From: Lysobacterales bacterium
GTDB taxonomy: Bacteria > Pseudomonadota > Gammaproteobacteria > Xanthomonadales > Xanthomonadaceae
Length of the DNA: 35,302 nt
NCBI GenBank assembly: GCA_016718605.1
Contig: JADKCY010000017.1
Location: 1 to 35,302, forward strand
Direction: 5' to 3'
Shown piece after piece: positions 12,121 through 18,142 of the stretch; the stretch's first letter is position 1; each line of letters opens with the position of its first letter. The notes beneath the pieces are model-generated. The model saw only the letters and a program-made list of their open reading frames with translations. It made no database searches and was not told the DNA's origin. Position numbers and translations under genes: made by a program.

Positions 12121-12378
12121 ATGACCAAGCAAATTATCATCACCGTAGACCAACTCCAGAGCGCCGTCGACATGGCGGCCACCATGGTGCGCGAGGGAGA
12201 CCTGTGTGGACTGGAGCCAGCTTTCGTCGCCGAGCTGCTCAAGCGCGGCGCAGAGATGACAGCACGGGCACGATGGGGCACGCTCCCCGCCGTTTACGCT
12301 AGCTGGGACGAGATGCTGTCGGATCACCCATACCTGGAAAACGTGCGTGAGTGGGTTGCAACGCGGGTGACTCGCTAA
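12121..12378 (+). CDS. Small helical hypothetical protein
   Basis: The 85-residue protein starts at ATG 12121 after AAAGAGGAGTGAGACC; an upstream ATG at 12094 lies before the binding site and is unlikely. The N-terminus is KQIIITVDQLQSAVDMAATM. Helical segments and a tryptophan-containing C-terminus follow. It is not recognised. The TAA stop overlaps the ATG of the next gene. Confidence 0.7.
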   Translation: MTKQIIITVDQLQSAVDMAATMVREGDLCGLEPAFVAELLKRGAEMTARARWGTLPAVYASWDEMLSDHPYLENVREWVATRVTR

Positions 12379-12578
12379 TGCCAGGCGCGAGCGGCAAACA
12401 CGCCAGCCCGCGCCGTAGCGTCACCAGCCCGCACTGGACGGAGCTGGACGCGATTGCAAGGGGCCTCGGAACTACCGGGGCCGCTCTTGTGGCAGAGCTG
12501 ATTCGCGAGCGGGTCGAAACGGAACAATCGCACCCCACTGACCGCCCTACCCGAACAGTGCGGCCGCGGCGAAAGTGA
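12378..12578 (+). CDS. Ribbon-helix-helix-like protein, paralogue 3
   Basis: The 66-residue protein (ATG 12378) has the clearest pattern of the three: SGKHASPRRSVTSPHW, helix ELDAIARGLG, then TTGAALVAELIRERVE. This is the expected strand-helix-helix of a CopG/Arc-type DNA-binding dimer. The C-terminal tail is arginine-rich (PTRTVRPRRK) and may add DNA contacts. It is close to paralogue 2 (about 300 bases away), so tandem duplication is likely. Confidence 0.65.
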   Translation: MPGASGKHASPRRSVTSPHWTELDAIARGLGTTGAALVAELIRERVETEQSHPTDRPTRTVRPRRK

Positions 12579-12598
12579 GGCAGCGGTGCTCAATTGTG

Positions 12599-12627
12599 TT
12601 GCATTGTAAAACCCAGAGCGACACAAT
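12599..12627 (+). promoter_or_regulatory. Candidate promoter giving a leaderless transcript
   Basis: TTGCAT (12599-12604), 17 bases, then CACAAT (12622-12627, four of six), with the ATG of the RHH gene seven bases later at 12635. Inverted repeats GCATTGT/ACAATGC and ATTGTGT/ACACAAT overlap both boxes and may be the operator for the encoded protein. No Shine-Dalgarno is seen before the ATG. Confidence 0.5.
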
Positions 12628-12634
12628 GCATCAC

Positions 12635-12832
12635 ATGAGCGAAGGTGACACGAATCTGAACGTACGATTGCGCCCCGCCGAGCGGGAGTTGTTCGAAGCC
12701 GCGGCAAGGTACGACCGGCGGAAGCTGAGCGACTGGGTGAGGATTGCTCTAATTGACCAAGCCCTTGACCTTTTGCCCGAGGAAGAGGTTGAGGGCCTTG
12801 CTGGAGCTGTCGAGAAGAGGGTCCTGAGGTAA
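12635..12832 (+). CDS. Ribbon-helix-helix protein (CopG/Arc type)
   Basis: The 65-residue protein (ATG 12635; an alternative ATG is at 12626) contains NLNVRLRPAERELFEAAARY, then RKLSDWVRIALIDQALDLLP. The basic strand (NVRLR), helix A and helix B match the ribbon-helix-helix fold well. It probably represses its own promoter, which carries inverted repeats. A short acidic tail follows (EEEVEGLAGAVEK). No toxin gene lies next to it; the downstream gene is the replication initiator, so it may control replication genes. Confidence 0.75.
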   Translation: MSEGDTNLNVRLRPAERELFEAAARYDRRKLSDWVRIALIDQALDLLPEEEVEGLAGAVEKRVLR

Positions 12833-13641
12833 TGAGCTGGGTCAAGCTGGACGACCGCGTTTGGTCGCACAGAAAGTTTGCCAAGCTCAGTGGCGAGGCG
12901 GCGCGCTTGTGGATGTTTGCCCTCTGCTGGGCGAACGCTCACGGCACGGATGGGATGGTCCCCGAGGAGTGTCTTCCGATGCTCCGAGGGACATCCAAAC
13001 AGGCTCGCGAGCTCGTCGCAACCGGGTTGTGGCACGATCACGAAGGCGGCTGGAAGATTCACGATTACCTCGACTACCAGCCAGGAAGCTCACGCGATGC
13101 TCAGGCCAAGGAGGCCAATCGTGAACGAGTTCAACGACATAGGTATAAGCGTAATGGCGGTGTAACGCATTACACCGAGGAGCCTGTAATGCCATGTAAT
13201 TCTCCCCCGTCCCGTCCCGTCCCGTCCCGTCCCGATCAAGTTACAAGTAACTTGATAGAGGGCAATCCACTACCGGTTGCCAAACCCGAGAAACCCAAGG
13301 CGCCTCGACCCAAAGCCGAACGATTCGTCCCTGAGTCGTGGCAGCCGAATGCGTCCCATGAGGCCAAGGCTACCGAGCTCAGCGTGCTCTTGCGGCGCGA
13401 GGTCGACTCGTTCCGCTCGCACGAATTCAAGACCCCCAAGACCGACTGGGACCGAGCATTCCACGGGTGGCTCGCTCGGTCGGCCCAGTTTGGTACCTCT
13501 AGCGGCCCTGGACGCCCCGTGAATCGATTTCCGCCCAAGACGCCAAGGATGGGTGAGCCAGGCTGGAGACGTCAGCCAGACGCAGGAGTAGTCAATGAGG
13601 CGGACTACGGATGGCCACCCGACGAGGTAGCCAATGGGTGA
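12832..13641 (+). CDS. Replication initiator / replisome organiser
   Basis: The 269-residue protein starts at ATG 12832 (TAATG overlap). Residues 1-85 form the N-terminal domain seen in phage replisome organisers (WVKLDDRVWSHRKFAKLSGE ... ARLWMFALCWANAHGTDG), probably a winged helix that binds the origin. Residues 88-160 are a low-complexity linker. Residues 164-220 (FVPESW ... KTDWDRAFHGWLARS) match the C-terminal DnaT/DnaD-like domain that contacts helicase or ssDNA. It is followed by a DnaC-like loader, as with lambda O and P. The linker DNA carries repeats typical of an origin. Initiator function is inferred from domain order and context. Confidence 0.78.
   Translation: MSWVKLDDRVWSHRKFAKLSGEAARLWMFALCWANAHGTDGMVPEECLPMLRGTSKQARELVATGLWHDHEGGWKIHDYLDYQPGSSRDAQAKEANRERVQRHRYKRNGGVTHYTEEPVMPCNSPPSRPVPSRPDQVTSNLIEGNPLPVAKPEKPKAPRPKAERFVPESWQPNASHEAKATELSVLLRREVDSFRSHEFKTPKTDWDRAFHGWLARSAQFGTSSGPGRPVNRFPPKTPRMGEPGWRRQPDAGVVNEADYGWPPDEVANG
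13159..13256. other. Candidate replication origin inside the initiator gene
   Basis: The linker-coding DNA holds an inverted repeat GGTGTAA-CGCA-TTACACC (13159-13176), TGTAAT twice (13185 and 13195), five CCCGT units plus CCCG (13206-13234), and a perfect palindrome with 10-base arms ATCAAGTTAC and GTAACTTGAT (13235-13256). TGTAA or its complement occurs five times. The stretch is richer in A and T than the flanks, apart from the CCCGT run. An iteron-bearing origin within the initiator gene is the lambda ori arrangement. Confidence 0.55.
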
Positions 13642-14245
13642 GCTAACCCAAGTCGAAAACTGGGGGCTCCCGAGCGTGGTGGTACCAGTGCCCGAAAACT
13701 ACGAGCAGGAGGAGCGCAAACGGCGCCTGACTGACCTGGTGTGGGCGCATGTACCGAAACATCTCATCGGGCGAACCATGAACGACGGGTTCCGCCCGCT
13801 GCTGACGAAGTTCGATTGGACTAGCTCGTTCGTGCTGCTGGGGCCAACCGGGTCTGGCAAGTCGACGGCGTGCGTGCATCTGGTCGCCGAGCTGCTCAAG
13901 CGCGGAAAGGTGAACGGAGGCAAGGACTACGAGTTTGCTCGGTCGATATTCTGGACTCGAGCTGATGTGATTACGAAGGCCGGCGGAAGCGACGAGGACG
14001 AGGCGGCGAAACTGCTGCATCGCGCCGAGTGGTCGCGCCTGATGATTCTCGACGACATCGCTACCCCGAGCAAGACTCTGCTCGGAGTCATCCAGCAGCG
14101 CTACGACCGAGGGCGCCCGATGATTGTGACGAGCGGCGCGCTGAATCCGAAAGGCTTCAGTGAGCTTGTTGGGGGTGAGGCGGTGACGCGCTGGATTCTT
14201 GAGTGTGGCGGAAAACGCAAAGGCGATTGGCTCAAAGCAAAGTGA
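13634..14245 (+). CDS. DnaC-like AAA+ helicase loader
   Basis: The 203-residue protein has a Walker A GPTGSGKST at residues 70-78, a Walker B LMILDD at 136-141 and a sensor-1-like IVTSG at 164-168. The order and length fit DnaC/IstB-type ATPases, which load the replicative helicase. The usual N-terminal helicase-binding part is short (about 60 residues). It overlaps the initiator gene by eight bases and probably works with it at the origin. An IstB transposition role is unlikely because no transposase is near. Confidence 0.83.
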   Translation: MGELTQVENWGLPSVVVPVPENYEQEERKRRLTDLVWAHVPKHLIGRTMNDGFRPLLTKFDWTSSFVLLGPTGSGKSTACVHLVAELLKRGKVNGGKDYEFARSIFWTRADVITKAGGSDEDEAAKLLHRAEWSRLMILDDIATPSKTLLGVIQQRYDRGRPMIVTSGALNPKGFSELVGGEAVTRWILECGGKRKGDWLKAK

Positions 14246-14256
14246 AGGAGTGAGAC

Positions 14257-14631
14257 ATGACGTTTGAAAGCTACCAATACAACCCGGCAATGACGCTGCA
14301 ACAAGTGTACGACGCCGAAGGACTCGACAAGCTTCGCGGCGTGCCAGACCGGGCGCTTGCGGAAACCCTGTTCTGCCTGTACCAAACACTACACTCACCC
14401 AAGGCGCTGCTCACGGACCGAAAGACCCAAGAGGGCGAGTTTGAGCGGCGCGTTGACTACGTGCAAAAGGCGTACGCTGGCAAGTTCGGCGTGGAAGAGC
14501 AGGACATCGCTTGGGACGTGTTCGGCAAGGCGCTTCCGAGCGTGTTTGCTCGAGCTGACCTGGGCGCGTTCTTCCGACAACGGGCAGCACTACGGCAGGC
14601 AAAGGCCAATCGCGTTACGGGGGACGAATGA
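14257..14631 (+). CDS. Hypothetical protein in the replication module
   Basis: The 124-residue protein has AAGGAGTGAGAC directly before ATG 14257. It is mostly helical (AMTLQQVYDAEGLDKLRGVP, ALAETLFCLYQTLHSPKALL) and moderately basic. No known domain is recognised. It lies directly after the helicase loader and may serve replication, but this is only context. It overlaps the next small gene by ATGA. Confidence 0.7.
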   Translation: MTFESYQYNPAMTLQQVYDAEGLDKLRGVPDRALAETLFCLYQTLHSPKALLTDRKTQEGEFERRVDYVQKAYAGKFGVEEQDIAWDVFGKALPSVFARADLGAFFRQRAALRQAKANRVTGDE

Positions 14632-14753
14632 AGCACGTTTTCTACATGACCGGAGTTTACGTTGTGGGCACAATCGCGCTCGTGCCTGTGCTGATTGCGT
14701 GGCCGTTTCTGCGGCTTGCGCTATGGTTCGAGGAGAGGAGTGAGACACTATGA
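14628..14753 (+). CDS. Small membrane protein (41 residues)
   Basis: ATG 14628 overlaps the upstream stop, and the TGA at 14751 overlaps the next ATG, so the frame is locked between two coupled genes. Residues 8-34 (TGVYVVGTIALVPVLIAWPF and on) are one long hydrophobic segment after a short basic start (MKHVFYM). It is probably a single-span inner-membrane protein. A holin, antiholin or superinfection-exclusion peptide are possible. Confidence 0.65.
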   Translation: MKHVFYMTGVYVVGTIALVPVLIAWPFLRLALWFEERSETL

Positions 14754-14968
14754 CGTTGTTGGAGTTGAACCTAGTCGATAGCCTCGAAGCCATCGCGGAC
14801 CACACGCCCATCCACGCTGACGAGTTGCGCAGGTGTGCTCGGCGTGTGAAGGCGCTGATTGACGAGCTTGACCATTGCCGTGCTGCTTGTCGTGACGCGG
14901 CGGTGCTGGTCAAGGGGCAACGTGAGGAGTTGGACGCGCTAAAGGTGGCGCAGGGGAGTTGGCCGTGA
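14750..14968 (+). CDS. Small helical protein
   Basis: The 72-residue protein starts at ATG 14750 after GAGGAGTGAGACACT. It is helical and coiled-coil-like (LRRCARRVKALIDELDHCRA ... KGQREELDALK), with three cysteines. No family is recognised. It overlaps the next gene by GTGA. Confidence 0.7.
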   Translation: MTLLELNLVDSLEAIADHTPIHADELRRCARRVKALIDELDHCRAACRDAAVLVKGQREELDALKVAQGSWP

Positions 14969-15231
14969 ACTATCAGTGGGTAAGCTGCTGGAAGTGGATG
15001 CTCAGTGGTGCGTTAGCCCGAAACGGGGAAACGTTTGGCGACGTGCAGTGCTGCACCATCTCAGAAGGAGAGCTGTGGCGAATGTTCGACCGAGGCTTTG
15101 GGGGTACGGAGGGTGAGCCTTTTCGAGCGTGGACAGCTCGACGCGTATACTTTGCGCATGAATATGATGGTGCTGAGGGCGTCGAGTCGGTCTCTAGGCA
15201 TCCGGAATTCGTCGAGGTTGCTCACGTATGA
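14965..15231 (+). CDS. Hypothetical protein
   Basis: The 88-residue protein starts at GTG 14965 (GTGA overlap); a TTG two codons earlier is possible. It is tryptophan- and cysteine-containing (WVSCWKWMLSG, VQCCTISEGELWRMFDRGF) with a later strand-rich part (RAWTARRVYFAHEYDG). It is not recognised. Its stop overlaps the ATG of a tiny membrane protein. Confidence 0.65.
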   Translation: MNYQWVSCWKWMLSGALARNGETFGDVQCCTISEGELWRMFDRGFGGTEGEPFRAWTARRVYFAHEYDGAEGVESVSRHPEFVEVAHV

Positions 15232-15317
15232 TTCGCGCCGCCATCTTCCTCGGCTTCCTCACCTACTGTTGGGCAGCGAACACAGTGGACGAGTGGCGCA
15301 AAAGATGGCAGGGTTAG
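15228..15317 (+). CDS. Very small membrane protein (29 residues)
   Basis: ATG 15228 overlaps the upstream stop (ATGA). The first 17 residues (MIRAAIFLGFLTYCWAA) form a hydrophobic helix, followed by a charged tail (TVDEWRKRWQG). The tag-type stop at 15315 is in frame with the downstream zinc-ribbon frame. A membrane-anchored micro-protein fits; function is unknown. Confidence 0.5.
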   Translation: MIRAAIFLGFLTYCWAANTVDEWRKRWQG

Positions 15318-15383
15318 CCCGTCGCCCTCGCCGCGTCTCACTCCCTCAACTATGGTGCGGCGGGGGCACTTTCGAACGGTGAG

Positions 15384-15635
15384 ATAAATAACCTCAACCC
15401 CTGCCGATGCGGCAATCGTCCCGAGCGAGTCACGACGTCGAGTGGCCTCGTGCGAATCTCGTGCGTGCTGAGCAAGTGCCCGGACCTCGTGTGTTTGCGA
15501 CCTGGTGTTGCCGAGCGCGCTTGGAACGAGGCGAACCCAAGCGATGATGCGCCGACGTTGCGGCAGAATGAGGTGCCTTTGCCGCTGACCCGAGAGATTG
15601 ACGTGGAGTTGCCGGATTGGAGTCAAGTCACATGA
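15384..15635 (+). CDS. Lar-like zinc-ribbon protein without a standard start codon
   Basis: The frame encodes LNPCRCGNRP, then VRISCVLSKC, then AERAWNEAN, the cysteine and WN pattern of Lar-type restriction-alleviation and related phage zinc ribbons. Upstream of the first cysteines there is no in-frame ATG, GTG, TTG or CTG after the stop at 15315; the first GTG (15450) would lose the first cysteine pair. An ATA at 15384 overlaps the TAA of an 11-codon frame (15352-15387) as ATAA, mimicking the ATGA overlaps elsewhere, and would give the natural-looking start MNNLNPC. Readthrough of the amber stop or a sequence error are alternatives. The coding nature of the frame is better supported than its start. 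Confidence 0.6.
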   Translation: MNNLNPCRCGNRPERVTTSSGLVRISCVLSKCPDLVCLRPGVAERAWNEANPSDDAPTLRQNEVPLPLTREIDVELPDWSQVT

Positions 15636-16006
15636 GTCTCACCACCATCCTAACCCAGTTCGCCTTGACCGTTGGCGCGTCGCTTGCCGAACGTGTCGCA
15701 TCGGCGTTGTCGGCGCGCATCAAGCAGGAGCCCAAACCCGAAGCGAAGCCCGTCGACATCGCCATCGCGACCAAGAGCGCAGTGAGCGCGGATCGCGAGG
15801 GGAAGATTGCGAGCGCGGTGGGGAAGTGTGCTCATGGGAACGTGGCTACATGGCAATCCGTGATTGACGGCTGGCACCATGTTCGATGCAACGATTGCGA
15901 TACTGGGATATCTAGGAAAACCAGAGCTGATGCATGGGCAGAGCTGTTCAAGGCGAAACCGATAGCTGTCCGCCGTCTTGGCGACTACGGGCCGGGTGGG
16001 GAGTGA
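15632..16006 (+). CDS. Hypothetical protein with N-terminal helix and C-terminal CxxC region
   Basis: The 124-residue protein starts at ATG 15632 (ATGA overlap). Residues 1-30 are a long alanine/leucine-rich amphipathic or membrane-associated helix. A lysine/proline linker follows (KQEPKPEAKPVD). The C-terminal half contains KCAHGNVATW and HHVRCNDCDTG, a possible metal site formed by cysteines and histidines. It resembles a tethered zinc ribbon. No family is recognised. It lies three genes before the endolysin. Confidence 0.65.
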   Translation: MSLTTILTQFALTVGASLAERVASALSARIKQEPKPEAKPVDIAIATKSAVSADREGKIASAVGKCAHGNVATWQSVIDGWHHVRCNDCDTGISRKTRADAWAELFKAKPIAVRRLGDYGPGGE

Positions 16007-16011
16007 CTGAG

Positions 16012-16182
16012 ATGAAAACAACCGGATATTGCGTGTTGCATGGAGAATTCTTCCTGGTCTGCGCTGGATGCTACGAGCAAGTGGCGCGACCTGACATTGA
16101 GCGAGCCCAACGCAAACACGAAGCCACCCACGGCTGGCGCAATCCGCCGTCGGTTTACGAAGATGATAGGAGTGAGACATAA
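16012..16182 (+). CDS. Small zinc-finger-like protein (56 residues)
   Basis: ATG 16012 has GGGGAG eight bases upstream; a GTG at 16003 overlapping the previous stop is an alternative start. Residues include YCVLHGEFFLVCAGC, a Cys-x2-His plus Cys-x2-Cys arrangement typical of small zinc fingers. The rest is charged and helical (DIERAQRKHEATHG). Its stop TAA overlaps the start of the endolysin gene. Confidence 0.65.
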   Translation: MKTTGYCVLHGEFFLVCAGCYEQVARPDIERAQRKHEATHGWRNPPSVYEDDRSET

Positions 16183-16913
16183 TGCCCAAAGTGGAAGCCG
16201 TCCGAACGAACGCAACCGTCGACCAAGTGCGCAAGGCCCTGAGTATCTCGTGGGTCGCGCTGTTTGGCGAGCATCCAAGCCCCGAGTCAATCTGCGTGCT
16301 GCTCGCTCAGTGGGCGCTGGAGACTGGGCGCGGCAACTCGATGTGGAATTACAACCTGGGCAACGTGAAGTCTCACCAGAAGGACGGCGACTGGTGTTTC
16401 TTCCGCTGCAACGAGGTCATCAACGGCAAGGTCGTTTGGTTCGAACCGGACCATCCGGCGTGCTGCTTTCGTGCGTATCCGACGTTGCAGCAGGGGGCCG
16501 ACGCGTACATGCACGAGTTGCATGGGCGGTTTGCAAAAGCTTGGCCTGCGGTAATCTCGGGAAACCCCACGGAGTTCAGCAAGCGGCTCAAGGCGAGCAA
16601 GTACTACACGGCCGACGAGGGTAAGTACACGTCCACGCTTGTCTCGCTGTATCGCGAGTTCTTGCGCAGTGTGAGCACCAAGTACGACCTGTTTTCGGTG
16701 CTCGGTGTGCAACAAGCACTCGATGCCCTAGGGTATGAGCCGGGTGCACTCGACGGACTCGCTGGGCCCAAGACGACAGCGGCAATCACGGCTTTTCAGC
16801 GCGATAACGGACTGACGGCGGATGGCATCGTGGGGCGCCTGACTCGTGCCGAACTGGCCGACGAGTTGTCTCGAAACGAAACAGTCAACGCGCGGGGCGT
16901 GATTACTCGTTGA
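16182..16913 (+). CDS. Endolysin: glucosaminidase/lysozyme-like domain plus peptidoglycan-binding domain
   Basis: The 243-residue protein has an N-terminal hydrolase domain with LLAQWALETGRG, where E47 is the probable catalytic acid, NYNLGNVKS (57-64) and KYYTADEGKYTSTLVSLYREF (140-160). This is the pattern of FlgJ-type glucosaminidases and related lysozyme-fold enzymes. Residues 172-226 are a PG_binding_1 domain (VQQALDALGYEPGALDG ... AFQRDNGLTADGIVG). No signal peptide is visible, so it needs a holin. It would cut cell-wall glycan at the end of infection. AGGAGTGAGAC stands before the start. Bond specificity cannot be told from sequence. Confidence 0.85.
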   Translation: MPKVEAVRTNATVDQVRKALSISWVALFGEHPSPESICVLLAQWALETGRGNSMWNYNLGNVKSHQKDGDWCFFRCNEVINGKVVWFEPDHPACCFRAYPTLQQGADAYMHELHGRFAKAWPAVISGNPTEFSKRLKASKYYTADEGKYTSTLVSLYREFLRSVSTKYDLFSVLGVQQALDALGYEPGALDGLAGPKTTAAITAFQRDNGLTADGIVGRLTRAELADELSRNETVNARGVITR

Positions 16914-16959
16914 GCGAGGCAAGGGACCGTGCCAGGATTGACACAGAGGAGGTGTTGTC

Positions 16960-17316
16960 GTGGAAGTGATTCGAAAGTGTTCGCTGTGTGGTGCCGAGTG
17001 GAATATCCCGTCGAGCTCCGAAGGAAACCTCCAAGCTACCGAGCTCGAAGAGCCCGTCGATCTCGACGAGTACGGGCGGCTCATCGCCAGTACGTGCTCA
17101 CCCGAGGAAGCAAAGCGTCGTATCGACTCGGCGTGTGCCGCGTTGGCGAGCATGGGTCTAAGCCTACCGAAGTTCACAGTCTCGCGGTTCGAGGTTATCG
17201 ACCACACGACCAGCGGAAAGGGTCGTGACTACGTTAAGCCGCCGTGCGCAGGTAAGTTCGATATTGAGCTCTCGGTGCAAGACCAAGGGCGAACGCTCAA
17301 GGTGTTCCTCAAATGA
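16960..17316 (+). CDS. Hypothetical protein with N-terminal CxxC
   Basis: The 118-residue protein starts at GTG 16960 with AGAGGAGG upstream. It opens with IRKCSLCGAEWNIP, like the first half of a zinc ribbon, but no second clear CxxC follows; single cysteines occur later. A helical middle (SPEEAKRRIDSACAALASMG) and a strand-rich end (KFDIELSVQDQGRTLKVFL) follow. No family is recognised. It lies between the endolysin and the lipoprotein protease. Confidence 0.65.
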   Translation: MEVIRKCSLCGAEWNIPSSSEGNLQATELEEPVDLDEYGRLIASTCSPEEAKRRIDSACAALASMGLSLPKFTVSRFEVIDHTTSGKGRDYVKPPCAGKFDIELSVQDQGRTLKVFLK

Positions 17317-17348
17317 CCACACAACTTCTCAAGATCGTCGAGTGAGGC

Positions 17349-17828
17349 ATGAAGGCAATTCTGGTACTGGTCCTGATGGTGTGCGGGTGTTCGAAGGCGC
17401 TAACCGATGACGCGGTGGTGCTGCTCGACCGTGAGTCTGACCTCGAGATGGCTGTCGAGGCGCTCGAGCGATACCAGCCGCACGTAGGTGTGAGCCTGGC
17501 CGTGACGCGTGACGCCAAGGTGTTTGCCACGTGGGACACTGAGGAGCGCTGGCAGGTCAAGAGCGTGCCGGTTGGTACCGTGTTCGATGGCGATGCGCTG
17601 TGTGTGTTCGACGCGGACGATTCGGCAGTTGGCGCAGTGACGCATCACCCGACCAAAACCATCTACGTCGGCGAGTGCTGGCCCAAGTCGAGGCCGTACG
17701 TCATCGCACACGAGATTGGGCATATGGTGGGCGCGAGTGATTGCGAGGATGGGGTCATGTCGTGGGCCAACCCGGCGACGCTCAATCTGGCGGACGTGAC
17801 CAAGGATGAGTTGCGGGGGATGTACTGA
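17349..17828 (+). CDS. Lipoprotein zinc metalloprotease (metzincin-like)
   Basis: The 159-residue protein begins MKAILVLVLMVCGC, a lipoprotein signal with VCG before Cys14. After about 100 residues comes AHEIGHMVGASDCEDGVMSW: H121-E-x-x-H125 with G128 and D131 in the third-ligand position, and M137 in a Met-turn. This HExxHxxGxxD-plus-Met-turn layout is that of metzincins with an aspartate ligand, such as snapalysin. A lipid-anchored protease encoded just after an endolysin could act in the periplasm or on the cell surface during lysis or entry exclusion. The enzyme class is well supported; the role is inferred. Confidence 0.8.
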   Translation: MKAILVLVLMVCGCSKALTDDAVVLLDRESDLEMAVEALERYQPHVGVSLAVTRDAKVFATWDTEERWQVKSVPVGTVFDGDALCVFDADDSAVGAVTHHPTKTIYVGECWPKSRPYVIAHEIGHMVGASDCEDGVMSWANPATLNLADVTKDELRGMY

Positions 17829-17872
17829 CTCCTACAACAACACTCCCATGGCTAGGCCGCTGAGCGCGTGGC

Positions 17873-18142
17873 ATGCCGTCGAGCATGTTTCAAGAAAATA
17901 GGGGCAAAGGTACTCACGCTGCATTAGGTAACGTCGCGCTCGTCGACATGGTCGCAGAGGGCTGGGACCCAGACGTCTGGCCCTGGCATCTGCAATGCAG
18001 CGATGGCGAATATTGGGTGGTTCCGACGTCGTTTGCGTGGTCCGCGACGGACATCGCCGGGTTTACGCGCATCGCTACGAGCCAGGCAATCGAGGCGCCG
18101 AGCAATGGGCTGGTGTACTGGGACGTGTTTCAGAGGGTCTAG
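17873..18142 (+). CDS. Hypothetical protein, last gene of the rightward operon
   Basis: The 89-residue protein (ATG 17873; a second ATG at 17885 is possible) is aromatic-rich (GWDPDVWPWHLQCSDGEYWV) and likely a small beta or alpha/beta domain. It is not recognised. There is no obvious ribosome-binding site. Its TAG overlaps the terminase stop on the other strand through CTAG, so the two operons collide here with no room for a terminator. Confidence 0.55.
   Translation: MPSSMFQENRGKGTHAALGNVALVDMVAEGWDPDVWPWHLQCSDGEYWVVPTSFAWSATDIAGFTRIATSQAIEAPSNGLVYWDVFQRV

Noticed and set aside
7141..12830. Integron- or CRISPR-like array
   Set aside because: The repeats are few, irregularly spaced, separate coding genes and lack attC core sites, integrase, cas genes or spacer-sized gaps.
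13634..14245. IstB-type transposition ATPase
   Set aside because: Walker motifs also fit IstB, but no transposase or terminal inverted repeats lie near, and the preceding gene is a replication initiator.
15222..15626. Minus-strand 134-codon frame, with a GGGAGTGAGAC-like sequence nearby on the minus strand
   Set aside because: It opposes several coupled plus-strand genes, is arginine-rich like other antisense shadows here, and the start signal is not placed before its start codon.
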